Below, piece by piece: positions 34,501 through 43,449 of a stretch of DNA of 64,000 bases. The stretch spans positions 2,025,313 to 2,089,312 of the forward strand of contig OX422186.1 of the NCBI GenBank assembly GCA_949130485.1. The letters run 5' to 3'. The position numbers and the translations under genes were made by a program. Below the pieces are notes generated by a model. It saw only the letters and a list, made by a program, of their open reading frames with translations, did no database searches and had not been told where the DNA came from. Within the stretch, counting starts at the first letter, position 1. Each line of letters starts with the position of its first letter. Origin of the DNA: Agelas oroides. Its lineage: Eukaryota > Porifera > Demospongiae > Agelasida > Agelasidae.

Positions 34501-37500
34501 CTCTCTAATATGGTTTTTAATGTTTGCACAAGGTTTTTAGCTGTATCACATACTATCATTATTAATTTCATCTTATGTTGAAATTGGCATCAGCAATGTA
34601 TTGTTTTAATGTGACAAACTCCCTCCACTAGAAATCATGTGTGACGTTTTGTTCCTCCTTTCAATTGCATGCCATTATCAGTGGCAGACATCAAAAGTAA
34701 AGTTTGCTGTGAGACCAATTTGGAAGACACACTTGGGAACAAGGCTATAGCTATTTAGTATTTTCACAGAATACATGCACATTTTTTGAACTTACCAATT
34801 CAAAAAATGTAGAATGTCTACTTTTGACAAAAACTTACTTTAGAGCACATAGGTGGTATTCTTGATCTTGTGAAAACAATCTTTTGCAATCTTCAGCACT
34901 GATGGAACAGTATTCAAGGTTAGCTTCAATGTTTGTGGCATATTTTAAGAAGCAGTTGATTGACAGACAGTCTGCTGAACTGAGTGATATCTCCATTAGA
35001 TTTAGTTTCGGCCCAAGATTGTCTGCTAAAAACTTATACAGAGATGGTTCCTGAGCTTCGTATAAACAGTTTAGAAGAGACAGCAAATGAGCTCGGTCTT
35101 CTGAACTAGGAGTGTCGACTGCACATTTTTTTAAAACATCAAGAACTATCTTGTGAATTCCCGGAGTTGCTAATTTTGTGATGGCAGAATAGTACCTGAA
35201 CGTCGATGAAAACCGGGCTTGACCAAATAGTTCACTAAACTTTGCTACCTGTTCAGCAGGTTCAAATGCATTTGCAATGTGCTGTGCAGCCAAAAGCTCC
35301 TGAATAGACAAATGAAGAAAGCTATAAAAGTATTCAATCCCATAAGAAGTGTAGCACTGCACTCCTTGAAGCAGACCAAGAGTATTGAAGCCTTCGGGAA
35401 GTTCAAAAATGACACTGTCCTCCATCACCCCATTATAAGCTATCTCACAAAGCTTAGAGAATTGATTTTGCACTATGAAAGGGAGATCAGTTAACGACTT
35501 GATTGTTATATTATGCTGGACACAATCACGTTCTGTTAGCTGACGAAGTATGCAATTTCTAATCAGAGCCTCAACTATGCCATACTCTGTAGTTGGCAGA
35601 TCCCCATGCTGCTTGAATATGTATACAAGAACACTAGCATTCAGTGGTAGGGTACAAGTTGCTGCCACAATAGGATTTGCACTGATCTTTTGCATTAGTG
35701 TGTCTGCATTGCTGGTGTTGCAATCTAATTGCTTGGTGAAGTAGTCATGAAGTTCTCCTGGGCTAAACCCTAATATTTCAATTCGGGTGGATATAAGGTT
35801 TGTGATATGAAGTTTTGCTGATGAAGTTGGTCGTGATGTTATAACAATAGCACTCTCTGGTAGTATTTCTCTGATAATGATTCGGTAAATAATGTCATAA
35901 CCTGGAACATCTTTAGGTAGTTCATCCCAACCATCCAATATAAAAAGGACGCCATTTCCACCTCTGGTTTCTATTTCATTTGCTATTTCATCTTCTTTTC
36001 CAACACGTGGTAGTATTTCTTTGATCTTCCTTGCATTATGAATTGATGGCTCCCTTAGTCGTACTAAAATGACAAGTTTATCTTGAAACAGCTTTCCATC
36101 TACCCACTCCAAACAGAGATGAAGAGTGAGAGCTGTTTTTCCAGAACCAGGAATACCTTCAAAAAGAACTGTCATCTTTTGCTCATCGTCAGCTTTGTCA
36201 AAAACTTCCTGCAGATTGATTGCGACCTTCTGTTTGAGAATATCTCCCACTTTGCCAGTTATAGTGAGTCTTGTAAATTCATCAGATACCTCTCCTTTTC
36301 GAACAGTCTCCTCCTTAATTAATGCCAAATTGAAGAACTTCTTACTTACTAAAGGAGGCCATTGCTTGGAGGAACATTGTTTCCTGGCTTTACTGTAAAA
36401 TCTTTTCAACTTTGCTGCATATATCTGATTGTCTGCGAAAAGACCATACATTACTTTCATTACTGTAATCATTTAAAACAAGACTTTTTGATGAATCTAA
36501 ATCCAAATAAACTGTAGTCGTGTGATGATCAGAAAAGACTCTGTCCTGAAGACCAGTGTTTTTGAGCATATCCAAATATAATACTACTAATGCTGCCTCA
36601 CCCATTTAGCTATACAAATGTCCCATCCACTTAACCATAACTGCCCTATCCATTTAATTGTAATTATGGTCTAATTGAATTTGTTGCCTGGCTCAGGGCG
36701 ATGATTCACTGGATTTGCTGCTCAGGTATTGCTATTCTTGTTTTCCGTTGAAGCACAGCTGCTCAGATATGAAGTAGTGCCAATTCATGCAGTATTAAAT
36801 ATCTGTCCTAGGTTGACTATGTGCAGCTCTATCATGGTGAAACCAATGCAAACAGAGATTTGCAAAGTTTACAAGCCAAAATATAAAATGGGATGCTTTC
36901 AGACCACTGGAAATAAATTCAGTGTTTCCCATAATTTTTAATAACCCACCATATAAACTTTGCCTTGGTAAAAGTAAATCGTTGCTATCCCACTGAGTTT
37001 AGAATTTACTACTGCAGAACTATTCTATAGCTAACTAAATGGGTCAATTGACAAGAGTGAAGACTTAGTTTGAAAAATTCACCCTTACGATTGTTTTTCA
37101 TCATCATCACTACCACTGTCACCAGACTCCCTCCAGCAACTACTGCTACCAAAGCTGGTAATATCCCGGTAAGAGCTGGAGTGGTAGAAAAAACATGCAG
37201 TTTACTGTCCCAATTGTGAATATAAACCTAGCACTTCATTTAAAAGTATGTGAAGCTAGTAAAGAAGGGTCTTCTACTCTGGCTTGTCGGTCACACAGCT
37301 CTTACGTACTTAGTGAGCAATTAAAGATTGTATAGAAGCCTCATGCTTTATAGTGACTGCAAAATTTGACCACCATAAGTGAATAAAGGTAACCTGCTTG
37401 CAAAATCAAGAAGTAGCATTACTCGGTATCACAAATAAGGAATAATGGTTTTGAAATTGCACAGCTGGCACAACAAACTACATTAGGGAGTGTGGTAAGA

Positions 37501-37953
37501 TATGCCACAAAATATAAATGAAGGTTTTAACAGCAAAAATATTAAATTTCAACAGCTTTCAGACAAATCATAACTAAAATAAGATAGTAGAGATGTTGAT
37601 TAAATGAGTGTTGCTGTCCCATAATCAGTCATTAGTCCTACCTTCTTTGGATAAGGCATCCTCAATATCATCTGCTACTACATGCAGTTTGGCGTCCCGC
37701 AGACATTCTATGAATGTCAGCCATGCAACAGGTAATCTCCCTTTGCCCTGTAACCACTGCTGCAAGATCTCAACTGTAATATCAACTGGAACTCCAAGTT
37801 TTGCCTTTTCGATGGTCTTTACTTCAACCCCATTTTTGTCCTCCAGAAGTAAAGTTCCGAAGTGTTGATAATCATTTTGTATCTCAGATACAATGTCTTT
37901 GAATCCATCCTTGACTGGGAATTGTCTCAGGTCAATAAGATTGGGACGATTAC
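13421..37953 (-). CDS. NLR immune receptor gene: Death-like, transmembrane, NACHT, LRR
   Basis: Eleven exons on the minus strand join with matching phases: 37953-37642, 37175-37089, 36432-34839, then LRR exons at 27997, 25955, 22855, 21707, 19289, 17888, 14562 and the terminal one at 13529. The order is a Death-fold domain, one predicted membrane helix, a NACHT ATPase and about eight leucine-rich repeats. NLR proteins sense microbial or stress signals through LRRs, oligomerise through NACHT and signal through the N-terminal Death fold. A membrane helix between the Death fold and NACHT is unusual and may anchor the receptor. The Death exon begins in phase 1 without a methionine, so at least one 5' exon is missing. 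It may lie beyond the hAT transposon at 38340-40735. Introns of 0.5 to 6.8 kb are full of transposons. Confidence 0.85.
13530..14475 (-). other. NLR intron
   Basis: A minus-strand frame of 135 codons at 13960-14367 resembles no known domain and has no splice support, so it is not called a gene. Nothing else stands out. Confidence 0.5.
14476..14562 (-). CDS. NLR LRR exon (87 nt)
   Basis: It encodes IWGNQLTDASVKPLTELI, one leucine-rich repeat. The exon is one codon longer than its 84-nt relatives and keeps phase 2 at both borders (acceptor TATATAG, donor GTATGC). Confidence 0.75.
15023..15890. mobile_element. hAT-like non-autonomous repeat
   Basis: It begins with CAGGGGCGGATCCAGG, typical of hAT ends, followed by a G-rich stretch. 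A second, diverged copy of that start is at 15613. Internal words such as GAGTCCAAGCTCAGAAATAG recur inverted as GGGTCCAAGTTCAGAAATAC. The right boundary is uncertain. Confidence 0.45.
16473..17744. mobile_element. MITE with GGGCAAGTGGAAAATGCTGAAG ends, copy 1
   Basis: The left end (GGGCAAGTGGAAAATGC) and right end (CAGCGTTTTCCATTTGCCCC) are inverse. Both contain repeats of ACTTCCGTACTTC-like words. A shorter copy is at 51485-51972. About 16550-17150 is absent from copy 2 and may be an insertion in this one. Confidence 0.7.
17805..17888 (-). CDS. NLR LRR exon (84 nt)
   Basis: It encodes ITWNMIGDRGFIALSKAL and then CKQLQLL, a canonical NLR ribonuclease-inhibitor-type repeat of 28 residues. 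The donor is GTGCGC, weaker than that of its neighbours. Confidence 0.85.
17889..19205 (-). other. NLR intron, nothing recognised
   Basis: AT-rich sequence with no clear inverted repeats or coding domains. Confidence 0.5.
19206..19289 (-). CDS. NLR LRR exon (84 nt)
   Basis: It encodes LTMNKIGAKGCIALSGAL and then CKQLKIL. Acceptor CACAG, donor GTAAGT, phase 2 at both ends. Confidence 0.87.
19290..21623 (-). other. NLR intron with hairpin
   Basis: It contains the hairpin at 20676-20746 and an 'AGCCTCGTTCCCAGG' repeat end near 21413. The open frames at 19863-20231 and 20430-20624 show no known domain. Confidence 0.5.
20676..20746. repeat. Near-perfect hairpin, about 32-bp arms
   Basis: CTGAAAAATGCCTGCCATCA on the left is mirrored by TGATGGCAGGCGTTTTTCAG on the right, with a loop of about seven bases (AGTATTT). 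Confidence 0.9.
21624..21707 (-). CDS. NLR LRR exon (84 nt)
   Basis: It encodes LDFNSIKDDGCTVLSDQL and then CEKLQEL. Donor GTGAGT, phase 2 at both ends. Confidence 0.87.
21708..22771 (-). other. NLR intron with TA-flanked MITE
   Basis: The intron is mostly occupied by the inverted-repeat element at 22141-22638. The overlapping open frames there are products of the element. Confidence 0.6.
22141..22638. mobile_element. MITE with TA target duplication, CCGTAGTCTCG ends
   Basis: The left end ACCGTAGTCTCGTGAAAAAG matches the inverted right end CTTTTTCGCGAGACTACGGT. Both flanks are TA. The interior is CpG-rich and has no transposase. Ends of the form TA-CCGTA recur in the elements at 42758, 41769 and 45863. 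Confidence 0.8.
22772..22855 (-). CDS. NLR LRR exon (84 nt)
   Basis: It encodes LGYNKISVDGCKALSRAL and then CRELRVL. Donor GTGAGT, phase 2 at both ends. Confidence 0.88.
22856..25871 (-). other. NLR intron, nothing coding
   Basis: Single ends of the 'TAGGGATGGC' repeat family occur near 22965, 23020 and 23190. Otherwise the 3 kb are AT-rich and unremarkable. Confidence 0.5.
25872..25955 (-). CDS. NLR LRR exon (84 nt)
   Basis: It encodes LTSNEFGDDGCKALSKAM and then CKELEIL. Acceptor CACAG, donor GTAAGT, phase 2 at both ends. Confidence 0.88.
26082..26177. mobile_element. Short MITE, TAGCCTCGTTCCCA ends
   Basis: TAGCCTCGTTCCCACGCT on the left faces GTCTGGGAACGAGGCTA on the right within 100 bp. 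The same ends, single or paired, occur near 4243, 21413, 30382, 45710 and 52090. Confidence 0.75.
26585..26664 (+). repeat. 26-bp tandem repeat, three copies
   Basis: The unit AAGCTTTTAAGAAGCTATGA plus TTACTT is repeated three times with one base difference in the first copy. Confidence 0.9.
27313..27577. repeat. Long hairpin MITE with about 110-bp arms
   Basis: Left arm words GGCAGTCCCGTGTAGAAATC and CTTCCGTTAAGGGCGGG are mirrored on the right as CCCGCCCTTAACGGAAG and GATTTCTACACGGGACTGCC. The loop is short (about 40 bp). The arms are nearly identical, implying recent insertion or gene conversion. Confidence 0.9.
27923..27997 (-). CDS. NLR LRR exon (75 nt, GC donor)
   Basis: It encodes LKGNCIGSEGCMALSVAM and then LQKL. 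It is three codons shorter than the other repeats if the GC-type donor AG|GCAAGT is used, the only donor that preserves phase 2. Confidence 0.75.
28430..28655 (-). mobile_element. tRNA-derived SINE
   Basis: On the minus strand the head is tRNA-like. A box A (TGGCCTATTGGTTAAAGC, 28644-28627) is followed by an anticodon-like arm and a box B (GGTTCCAGTCC, 28600-28590). These are RNA polymerase III promoter elements. The body ends with GGGGATGTTAAGCCGTCGG, a core often seen in invertebrate tRNA SINEs. The acceptor stem does not close well, so it is not a functional tRNA gene. Confidence 0.75.
29154..29226. repeat. Perfect hairpin, 29-bp arms
   Basis: GACCAATCAGATTAGTATTA on the left is exactly mirrored by TAATACTAATCTGATTGGTC on the right, with a 15-bp loop. 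Confidence 0.95.
30973..31204. mobile_element. Harbinger-like MITE, TAA target duplication
   Basis: The ends GGCCAGGCAAACTAGATTTA and TAAATCTAGTTTGCCTGGCC are inverse over about 36 bp, flanked on each side by TAA. A three-base TWA duplication is characteristic of PIF/Harbinger elements. Confidence 0.8.
31345..33868. mobile_element. 2.5-kb element with about 330-bp inverted arms
   Basis: The outer ends CAGTGGCGTAGCTA and TGGCTACACCACTG are inverse and hAT-like. Just inside are long arms (about 31380-31700 and 33240-33550) sharing GCAAAACGACGGAAAATTAA and CAAGATCCGAGAAAGTC. A third, diverged copy of the arm lies at 32470-32700 in direct orientation. The interior holds a 70-codon open segment at about 32103-32322 that I do not recognise. 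No transposase was found. The arms are shared with the element at 61421-62224. Confidence 0.7.
33869..34838. other. Remainder of NLR intron, nothing recognised
   Basis: No inverted repeat or coding domain was seen apart from a 'GGGAACAAGGCTATA' end of the AGCCTCGTT family near 34735. Confidence 0.45.
34839..36432 (-). CDS. NLR NACHT exon
   Basis: This 1594-nt exon (acceptor TTCGCAG, donor GTAAGT) encodes the nucleotide-binding engine. Walker A is GIPGSGKTAL and Walker B is VLFILDGWDEL, with the extra acidic residues typical of NACHT. The sensor-1 strand is SAIVITSRP. FLHLSIQELLAAQHI, near the end of the helical region, is the conserved NLR 'FLHLSxQEFLAA' motif. Counting from the Death exon, Walker A lies near residue 225. 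The last 60 or so residues already resemble a degenerate LRR (CSISAEDCKRLF). The domain binds and hydrolyses ATP to control oligomerisation. Confidence 0.93.
36433..37088 (-). other. NLR intron, nothing recognised
   Basis: Short dispersed open frames only. A CCCATTTAGCTATAC / CCCATCCACTTAACC direct-repeat look near 36600 is weak. Confidence 0.45.
37089..37175 (-). CDS. NLR transmembrane exon
   Basis: The 87-nt exon (acceptor ACTCCAG, donor GTAAGG, phase 1 at both ends) encodes an unbroken hydrophobic run, ALTGILPALVAVVAGGSL then VTVVVMMM, followed by lysine and two asparagines. This is a textbook single membrane-spanning helix with positive charge on the NACHT side. Both joins keep the reading frame. 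Confidence 0.75.
37642..37953 (-). CDS. NLR Death-like domain exon
   Basis: This 312-nt exon encodes NRPNLIDLRQFPVKDGFKD, FGTLLLEDKNG, ILQQWLQGKGRLPVAW and FIECLRDAKL, ending in ADDIEDAL. The pattern fits the Death-fold domains at the N-termini of sponge and other invertebrate NLRs and kinases: a tryptophan in WLxGKGRxPxxW, then LxxxLRDxxLxxxAxxIE. These domains make homotypic contacts with adaptors. The exon starts in phase 1 without a methionine, so a 5' exon is missing from the model. Confidence 0.75.
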
Positions 37954-38339
37954 CTATGGGTTACAAACACAGGTATAATTTCTGAAGAAGTGCCACGTAA
38001 TCCTGTTCATATTACATGACAGCAATTTTCAAGCAGTAACTTGTGGCTACACCAGCAACAACGAACATCAAAAATTGCAAGACTGATGAGAACGATTACA
38101 AATACATGCACTTACGCAACCTATTAGAACTATGAAAACACTCTTGCAAGTTACTGCTGCATTATGATTTACATATATAACAAATTTTTCGCGGACTAAA
38201 CGTGCACATGCGCACTTTGAATACACATGAAGTCGTACGTATAACAACTAGTAAACCGAGCTGTCTGTGAAAACGGTTGCCCATCGTCATGCAAATTTCA
38301 CTGACTAAAAGGTAACACTGCGTTCACATCACAACACTG
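37954..38339 (-). other. Upstream of Death exon; first exon not found
   Basis: There is a consensus GTAAGT donor on the minus strand near 38111-38116, but no in-frame ATG leading to it. The region could be 5' untranslated exon or promoter. The hAT element starts immediately to the right. Confidence 0.35.
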
Positions 38340-40735
38340 GCTCCAGACTCTCAGTTTCACCTACACCAGGACCACAAGGGCCACCAAATATTGCCCAAGG
38401 AAAGAACCAGTGTCCTGTTCGGGCCAAGTTACGATCATTTCCACTAACTTCAATGAAAGGCCATGCAGCAACGTAGCTTTAACTCAAGATGGTACATTGA
38501 CTATCATTTCCTGGAATACTCGGTCCAGAATGATGCTGTGTTCTGCTTTCCATGACGCTTATTTCCCTCTCCATCGCATAAAGATGAAACCACATTCACA
38601 CTGAAAGGTATGCGAGACTGGAAGAAGATCAGGTCTAAAGTTGAAAAGCACACAAGTTCTGATGCACACAAGCACAGTGTGACAATGTGGGCTGGATATA
38701 AGCAAGCAGCAATTCATGGCACAGTTGGTGACCAGCTAAGTAATGAAAGAGCCAGAGCTATTCAAGCAAACAGAAGATATTTGAAGTCAATTTATCAAGT
38801 TGCTGTTTTGTGTGCCAGACAAGACATAGGTCTAAGAGGGCATCATAAACACAAAGGTTCAGCAAATAAGGGAAATTTCCTGGAAATTCTTGATGTAGTA
38901 GCATCTGAGGACACCACACTTAAGAAACACATGCAAGATGCTGCACATAATGCTAAAGATGTGTCAAAGGCCTCTCAGAATGAGCTATTGCAAGCTGCAG
39001 CAGATGTGACAAATCACAGATGAAATAAGAAGAGCAGGTTTCAATTATTGCCGATGAATGTTTCCAGGGTTGAGCAGCTTTCCTTATGCTTCCGATACGT
39101 ACATTCAGAAGATCATTGTGTGAGAGAGCGATTCCTTGGCTTCACTGACTGTCCTGAATTGGATGCCACTTCCTTAGCTACGCAGATCATAGGTGAGGTT
39201 CTTAGGTTAGGATTAAACATAAAAGAATGTGTCGCACAATGTTATGATGGGGCAGCTGTCATGAGTGGTCACTTTTCTGGTGTTGAGAAAAAATACGGGA
39301 GAAAGTAGGTAGAGGATGTGTGTACATTCACTGCTATTCACACCGTCTAAATTTGGTGGTTGTGAACACTGCCTCTGGCATTAAAAAGGTAAACAGTTTA
39401 ATGGAAGCTGTGTATCACTTCATTACAGCATCTTCTCTCATGCAGGCATGACAAGTTTGTAGATTCTCAGAAGAAAAATAAGGTCAAAGTGATGGAGATT
39501 CCAAAACTCAGTGATACCAGGTGGGTGTGCAGATATGCAGCAGTTAAGCTGTTCAAGGAACACTACAGGTCACTTCTTCAAGCTTTGGAGACTATCATTA
39601 GTAACTCACATGATGGCTGTGAAGGGGCTGAAGCGATTGGCCTTCTTAAACAGCTCCAAAGTTTCTCCTTTCTTCTAGCTACTCCTGTGGGTGTTTGATG
39701 ATATCCTTGGAATTACAAAATTGCTTTCTGACAGCTTGCAAAGTAAACAGCTAGATTTAGCAAGAGCAATTGATTTGGTAGACTCTGTCCAAAAGACTTT
39801 AACTGAGCATCGAAGCCAGAGATACTTTGATCACAAGATATAGCCCAATGCAGTGAAATATGCAAATAACAACAATGTTGAAGTTCACAGAACGAGAGAG
39901 CAGCAAAGAAGTGCAGTTCCTAGCCGTCTGGAAGAAGTTCTCATTCTGGCTCCTCTTGGTAGAAGATCACAGAGCGAAGCTTCTGTCCAAGCCACAAACC
40001 GTGTTTTATTCTTTTCAATAATTGACCAAATTATTTCAGAACTTTGTCGTCATTTTGATGAATCTAGAGAATTATTTTAGCTGTAGCAGTTTGCAGTCCA
40101 AAGAGCAAACACTTTTTAAGGGTGGCTACTGTGCAGCCACTTGCTGATGAATGGTTTATAGATCTGTCAAACTTAGAACCACAGTTGGGTGTTGCTGAAA
40201 ATCTTGTTAGCCAGCAACATGTAGAAACAACTGAACAGTTTTATATTTTACTCAGCTCAATGCAAACAGCTTTTCCTGACCTCTTTGCTCTTGTTCGTGC
40301 TGCTTTGACTATACCCGTCAGCAGTACAACTGCTGAACGCTCGTTCTCAGCCTTAAAAGGTATTAAAACCTACCTGAGGTCAACAATGAGTGAAGAGCGC
40401 CTGACTCATCTCTCGATTCTTTCGATTGAACGAGACCTATCAAAATTTCTGGACTATGATAAGATTAACAAGTTTGCATCTGTCAGCAGAAGAATCACTC
40501 TCATGTAGTCTCACAACTATGATGTCATGGACATATTGTACATATATATATGACTATACATGCAAAATGTTTTATGTCTTGCACTGGTCCCCTCAACCAC
40601 TTAACCATAGCAAGTACTGTACTACAGTAGGGGTGGGGGAGGTGCTTCAGCCATGGCTGGATTCAATTATCAGTATGCAGCTGGTAGACTTTGCAATTTT
40701 TGACACCATAGTTGTTCATCTGACCAGCTGAGTGG
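38340..40735 (+). mobile_element. hAT transposon (TTF/DUF4371 type), decayed
   Basis: The coding remnant runs left to right through a TTF-type zinc finger region, a DUF4371-like RNase H core and a hAT C-terminal dimerisation domain. Internal stops and frameshifts separate the segments. Terminal inverted repeats and the 8-bp duplication were not resolved. It sits head-to-head with the NLR gene and may separate it from its first exon. Confidence 0.75.
38400..40508 (+). pseudogene. hAT transposase pseudogene (ZMYM/TTF-DUF4371 family)
   Basis: Segments in order are SVQNDAVFCFP near 38520 (TTF finger), MRDWKKIRSKVEKH at 38610, and NKGNFLEILDVVASED (start of DUF4371). These are followed by FRYVHSEDHCVRERFLGF at 39096, CYDGAAVMSGHFSGVEKKYG (the conserved 'YDGAxxMSG' core) and KLSDTRWVCRYAAV at 39500. 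The C-terminus is PVSSTTAERSFSALKGIKTY at 40315, the classic hAT dimerisation signature 'TAERSFSxLKxIKxYLRSTM'. The family cuts and pastes DNA through an RNase H-like fold. At least four frame breaks show the copy cannot code for an active enzyme. Confidence 0.85.
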
Positions 40736-41644
40736 AATCAAGTTCAACTGACTCAGATTGCACTAGAACCCATCTCAGAGGACCTAGAATCTAAAAAAAT
40801 TTCAGGGGGGGGGGGGGGTATGCCCCCAGATCCCCCTAGGTGGAGCACACATATGCACGCTCTTACTCACACCCCACCTGCTACCTTAGCCCCCCCAATA
40901 ATAGTGTCCTAGAACTGCCGCTGTTAATGTGCGTCAAACAAACTGAGTAGGTTTCGGTCTTTCTGGCTCATCTGCCTATCCCTGGTAGCACCATACTGTG
41001 CCACCTTGAAATGGCTTGCTACAGCCCTGATGAGTACAGCTTGTCTGATCTCTTAAATTATAAATACTCCAGAATTAGTGACACACGAAAAAATAACTTG
41101 TTATTGTATTCCACTATAAACAACAAAAAAAGACACCAACGATATGTTTGGAACTAGTGATCACAGTAACGAGTTAATGCGATGGAACATGCAGTGTGCA
41201 CAATGCAGGCCCGTAGCCATGGAGGATTTTCAGAAGGAGGGTTACATGGATGTCCCATGTGCATGTCATGAGCAATCAATGAACAGACAACCTAGATGCT
41301 ACCCACTGTGCAGGACGTGTTCCAGCCAATACTTGTCAACTGTGCTGGGGTAACTGAGAACTAGGAACTGCATGGATAAGCATGCAAGACTAGGGGGTCT
41401 GGGGGATGCTCCCCCAGGAAATTTTGATGCTCTGAGATTACTCTGAGACCATTCTGGGACAGAAGCAGAGCCATAATAGCTACATGACTCACAGTGAATG
41501 GCATCCAATTTTTGGCTGTCCATATAGCGGTATGCAATTTTGCTAAGCCAGCTGATATCAAATTTCCACGAGAGAAGGTACTATAGTTGGCAGAACAGCA
41601 GGTGGGGTGACAGATGGTGAAATGGTATGCAGAGAATACTGAGA
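40736..41644. other. Intergenic with dispersed repeat ends
   Basis: A poly-G tract with the hairpin GGGGGTATGCCCCC lies near 40805-40830, and a hAT-like right end CCTAGAACTGCCGCTG near 40910. An end of the form GCAGGCCCGTAGCCATGGAGG is near 41205, and an inverted copy of the GGGG hairpin is near 41395. No gene. Confidence 0.5.
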
Positions 41645-41768
41645 ATATGTCAAAAGAGCATGAGGCTTATAGCATACGTTTCCATGGAAACGTACACTAT
41701 AAGAGCATTAGGCTTATAGCATATGTTTCCATGGAAACGTACGCTATAAACCTCATGCTCTTCTGACA
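41645..41768. repeat. Tandem pair of GTTTCCATGGAAAC palindromes within an inverted repeat
   Basis: The outer arms ATGTCAAAAGAGCATGAGG and CCTCATGCTCTTCTGACAT are inverse. Between them are two copies of GGCTTATAGCAT followed by GTTTCCATGGAAACGTAC. Confidence 0.9.
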
Positions 41769-42344
41769 TACGGTAAAATCGGGATAATAAGCACCCACAC
41801 AAAATAAGCACCCCATGAATATAGGTGCCCATTTTGATTACAACAACCACATCGCGTTTATAAGCACCCATACAAAAATAGGCACCCCACATGAAAAGGC
41901 ACCCGTTACCGTGCAAACGGAAGTGAATTTGCTGATTCGGCTTTTTCGAAAGTAGCGGCTTCTTTCGCCAGTGTCTGTCTCCGATTGTAAGCAAGCTATC
42001 AACACGGGATAAAAGCCGAAATTTAGGCAAGGCCTCTTGGTAAAACATATCCAAGAATTAGCAAAAACCTCTCACTTTACGTTGGTGGGCGGGGGTTGGC
42101 AACGATCAATCGATTGCTGACTGTATCTCTGGTTGTAGAAAAGCTATAAACATTGGACAGAAAAAGAACCTCTAGGCCTAAAATATACCCAGCTAATCTG
42201 TTCCCACACAACTGCATGCTACCAGAAAATTACATGTGTTTATTAGCACCCCATGAAAATAAGCACCCCTCGAAAATAAGCACCCATTCTGGCTGCTAAT
42301 TTCGAAAATAGGCACCGGTGCTTAATATCCCGATTTTACTGTAT
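41769..42344. mobile_element. MITE with TACGGTAAAATCGGGAT ends
   Basis: The left end CGGTAAAATCGGGATAATAAG mirrors the right end CTTAATATCCCGATTTTACTG. The interior contains many AATAAGCACCC words, repeated and inverted near each end. Confidence 0.8.
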
Positions 42345-42511
42345 ATTTTCAGTATTCTCTGCATGCATTTTCAGAAAGATAATATGACTCCAGGTTGTTC
42401 AGTTGCAACTTCATTGTGGGCGGTGACCTACTAGAAGAACCACTGGTGAACTCTTGAGCACCTGAAATAGCAATTTCTTTATGCACGTATTTATGCGCGT
42501 TCTTTCGTCGC

Positions 42512-42587
42512 AATAGTCTCGCAAGCTAGACCCACTTGCGCAAAAAAGGGAAGTGCTCACTATCCAGGGTCTGGCTTGCGAGACTAT
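42512..42587. repeat. 76-bp hairpin MITE
   Basis: ATAGTCTCGCAAGCTAGACCC on the left faces GGGTCTGGCTTGCGAGACTAT on the right. Confidence 0.85.
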
Positions 42588-42757
42588 CATCACAGCAGTG
42601 TAAACTGCTTAGGCATAACAGTGGCATGTAACTTTTGATCTAGCTCTTTTCAGAAAAAAAATGCCCTGAGTATTCGGGTACTGTGTCACTGTCCCATAAG
42701 ATCACAGTAAAATTGAGACACATGTCCTCCAGTCAGATTACAATGTCAAAATATAGT

Positions 42758-43115
42758 TACCGTATTTCTTCGAATAAACGCCACCCTCAAATAGTCGGCA
42801 CCCTCGAATAGTAGCTGCACAATCAAAATCCCTGAGTGAAATAAACGCTGCCCTCAAATTGTAGCCATGGCTAGTATACATGGCATGTATGTGAATCTAT
42901 TTTGATGACGGCCATCAGGCTAGCGCTAGGTCTGTTCATGTTGTATGTCTAACAGTCGTCACTGTATCGCTAATACGTATCTTATCTTATCCAGCCGTCG
43001 TTGATGTGTGCGGGCTTTCTAAAGAAATAAATGCCGCCCTCGAATAGTAGCCGCACACTGACACTGAGCAGCAAAGTATATAGGAGCCACAACGTCTGAT
43101 CGAAGAAATACGATA
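42758..43115. mobile_element. MITE with TACCGTATTTCTTCG ends
   Basis: The left end TACCGTATTTCTTCGA mirrors the right end TCGAAGAAATACGATA. The interior repeats CCCTCGAATAGTAG words. It has the TA-CCG type of end also seen at 22141 and 45863. Confidence 0.8.
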
Positions 43116-43449
43116 GACAGTGTTATTTCTCTCATCTTCTAATTAAAAACAGGGGTAGCTTGCAAGGCTTACTGTCAACAGTTATGACCAGTGGAAGGGA
43201 GAAGATGAAGACCAAGTTGATGAACAGCACTGCAGAAGTGGGAAAAAAGGGAAAGATAAGTCATTGAAAATGGTTACCCATCCTACACAATTTAAAGTAC
43301 CTCTGAGAAAACATTTACATAACCACCTGTTGTACTCTCAACTTGACCATTTTAAGAAAATAGAATTCCAATAAGCTATATAATTACATGTACTGCACTC
43401 ATTCCTCAGGGTAGCTACATCTCACAAACACTTTGTTCAACAATGAGTC
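43116..43449. other. Spacer, nothing recognised
   Basis: No open frame of interest or inverted repeat. Confidence 0.4.

Larger units (their letters stand above)
27998..34838 (-). other. NLR intron of 6.8 kb, packed with transposons
   Basis: It contains a SINE (28430-28655), a 'TAGGGATGGC' repeat end (28866-28905), a hairpin (29154-29226), a Harbinger-like MITE (30973-31204) and a 2.5-kb inverted-repeat element (31345-33868). No further LRR exon was found. Confidence 0.6.
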
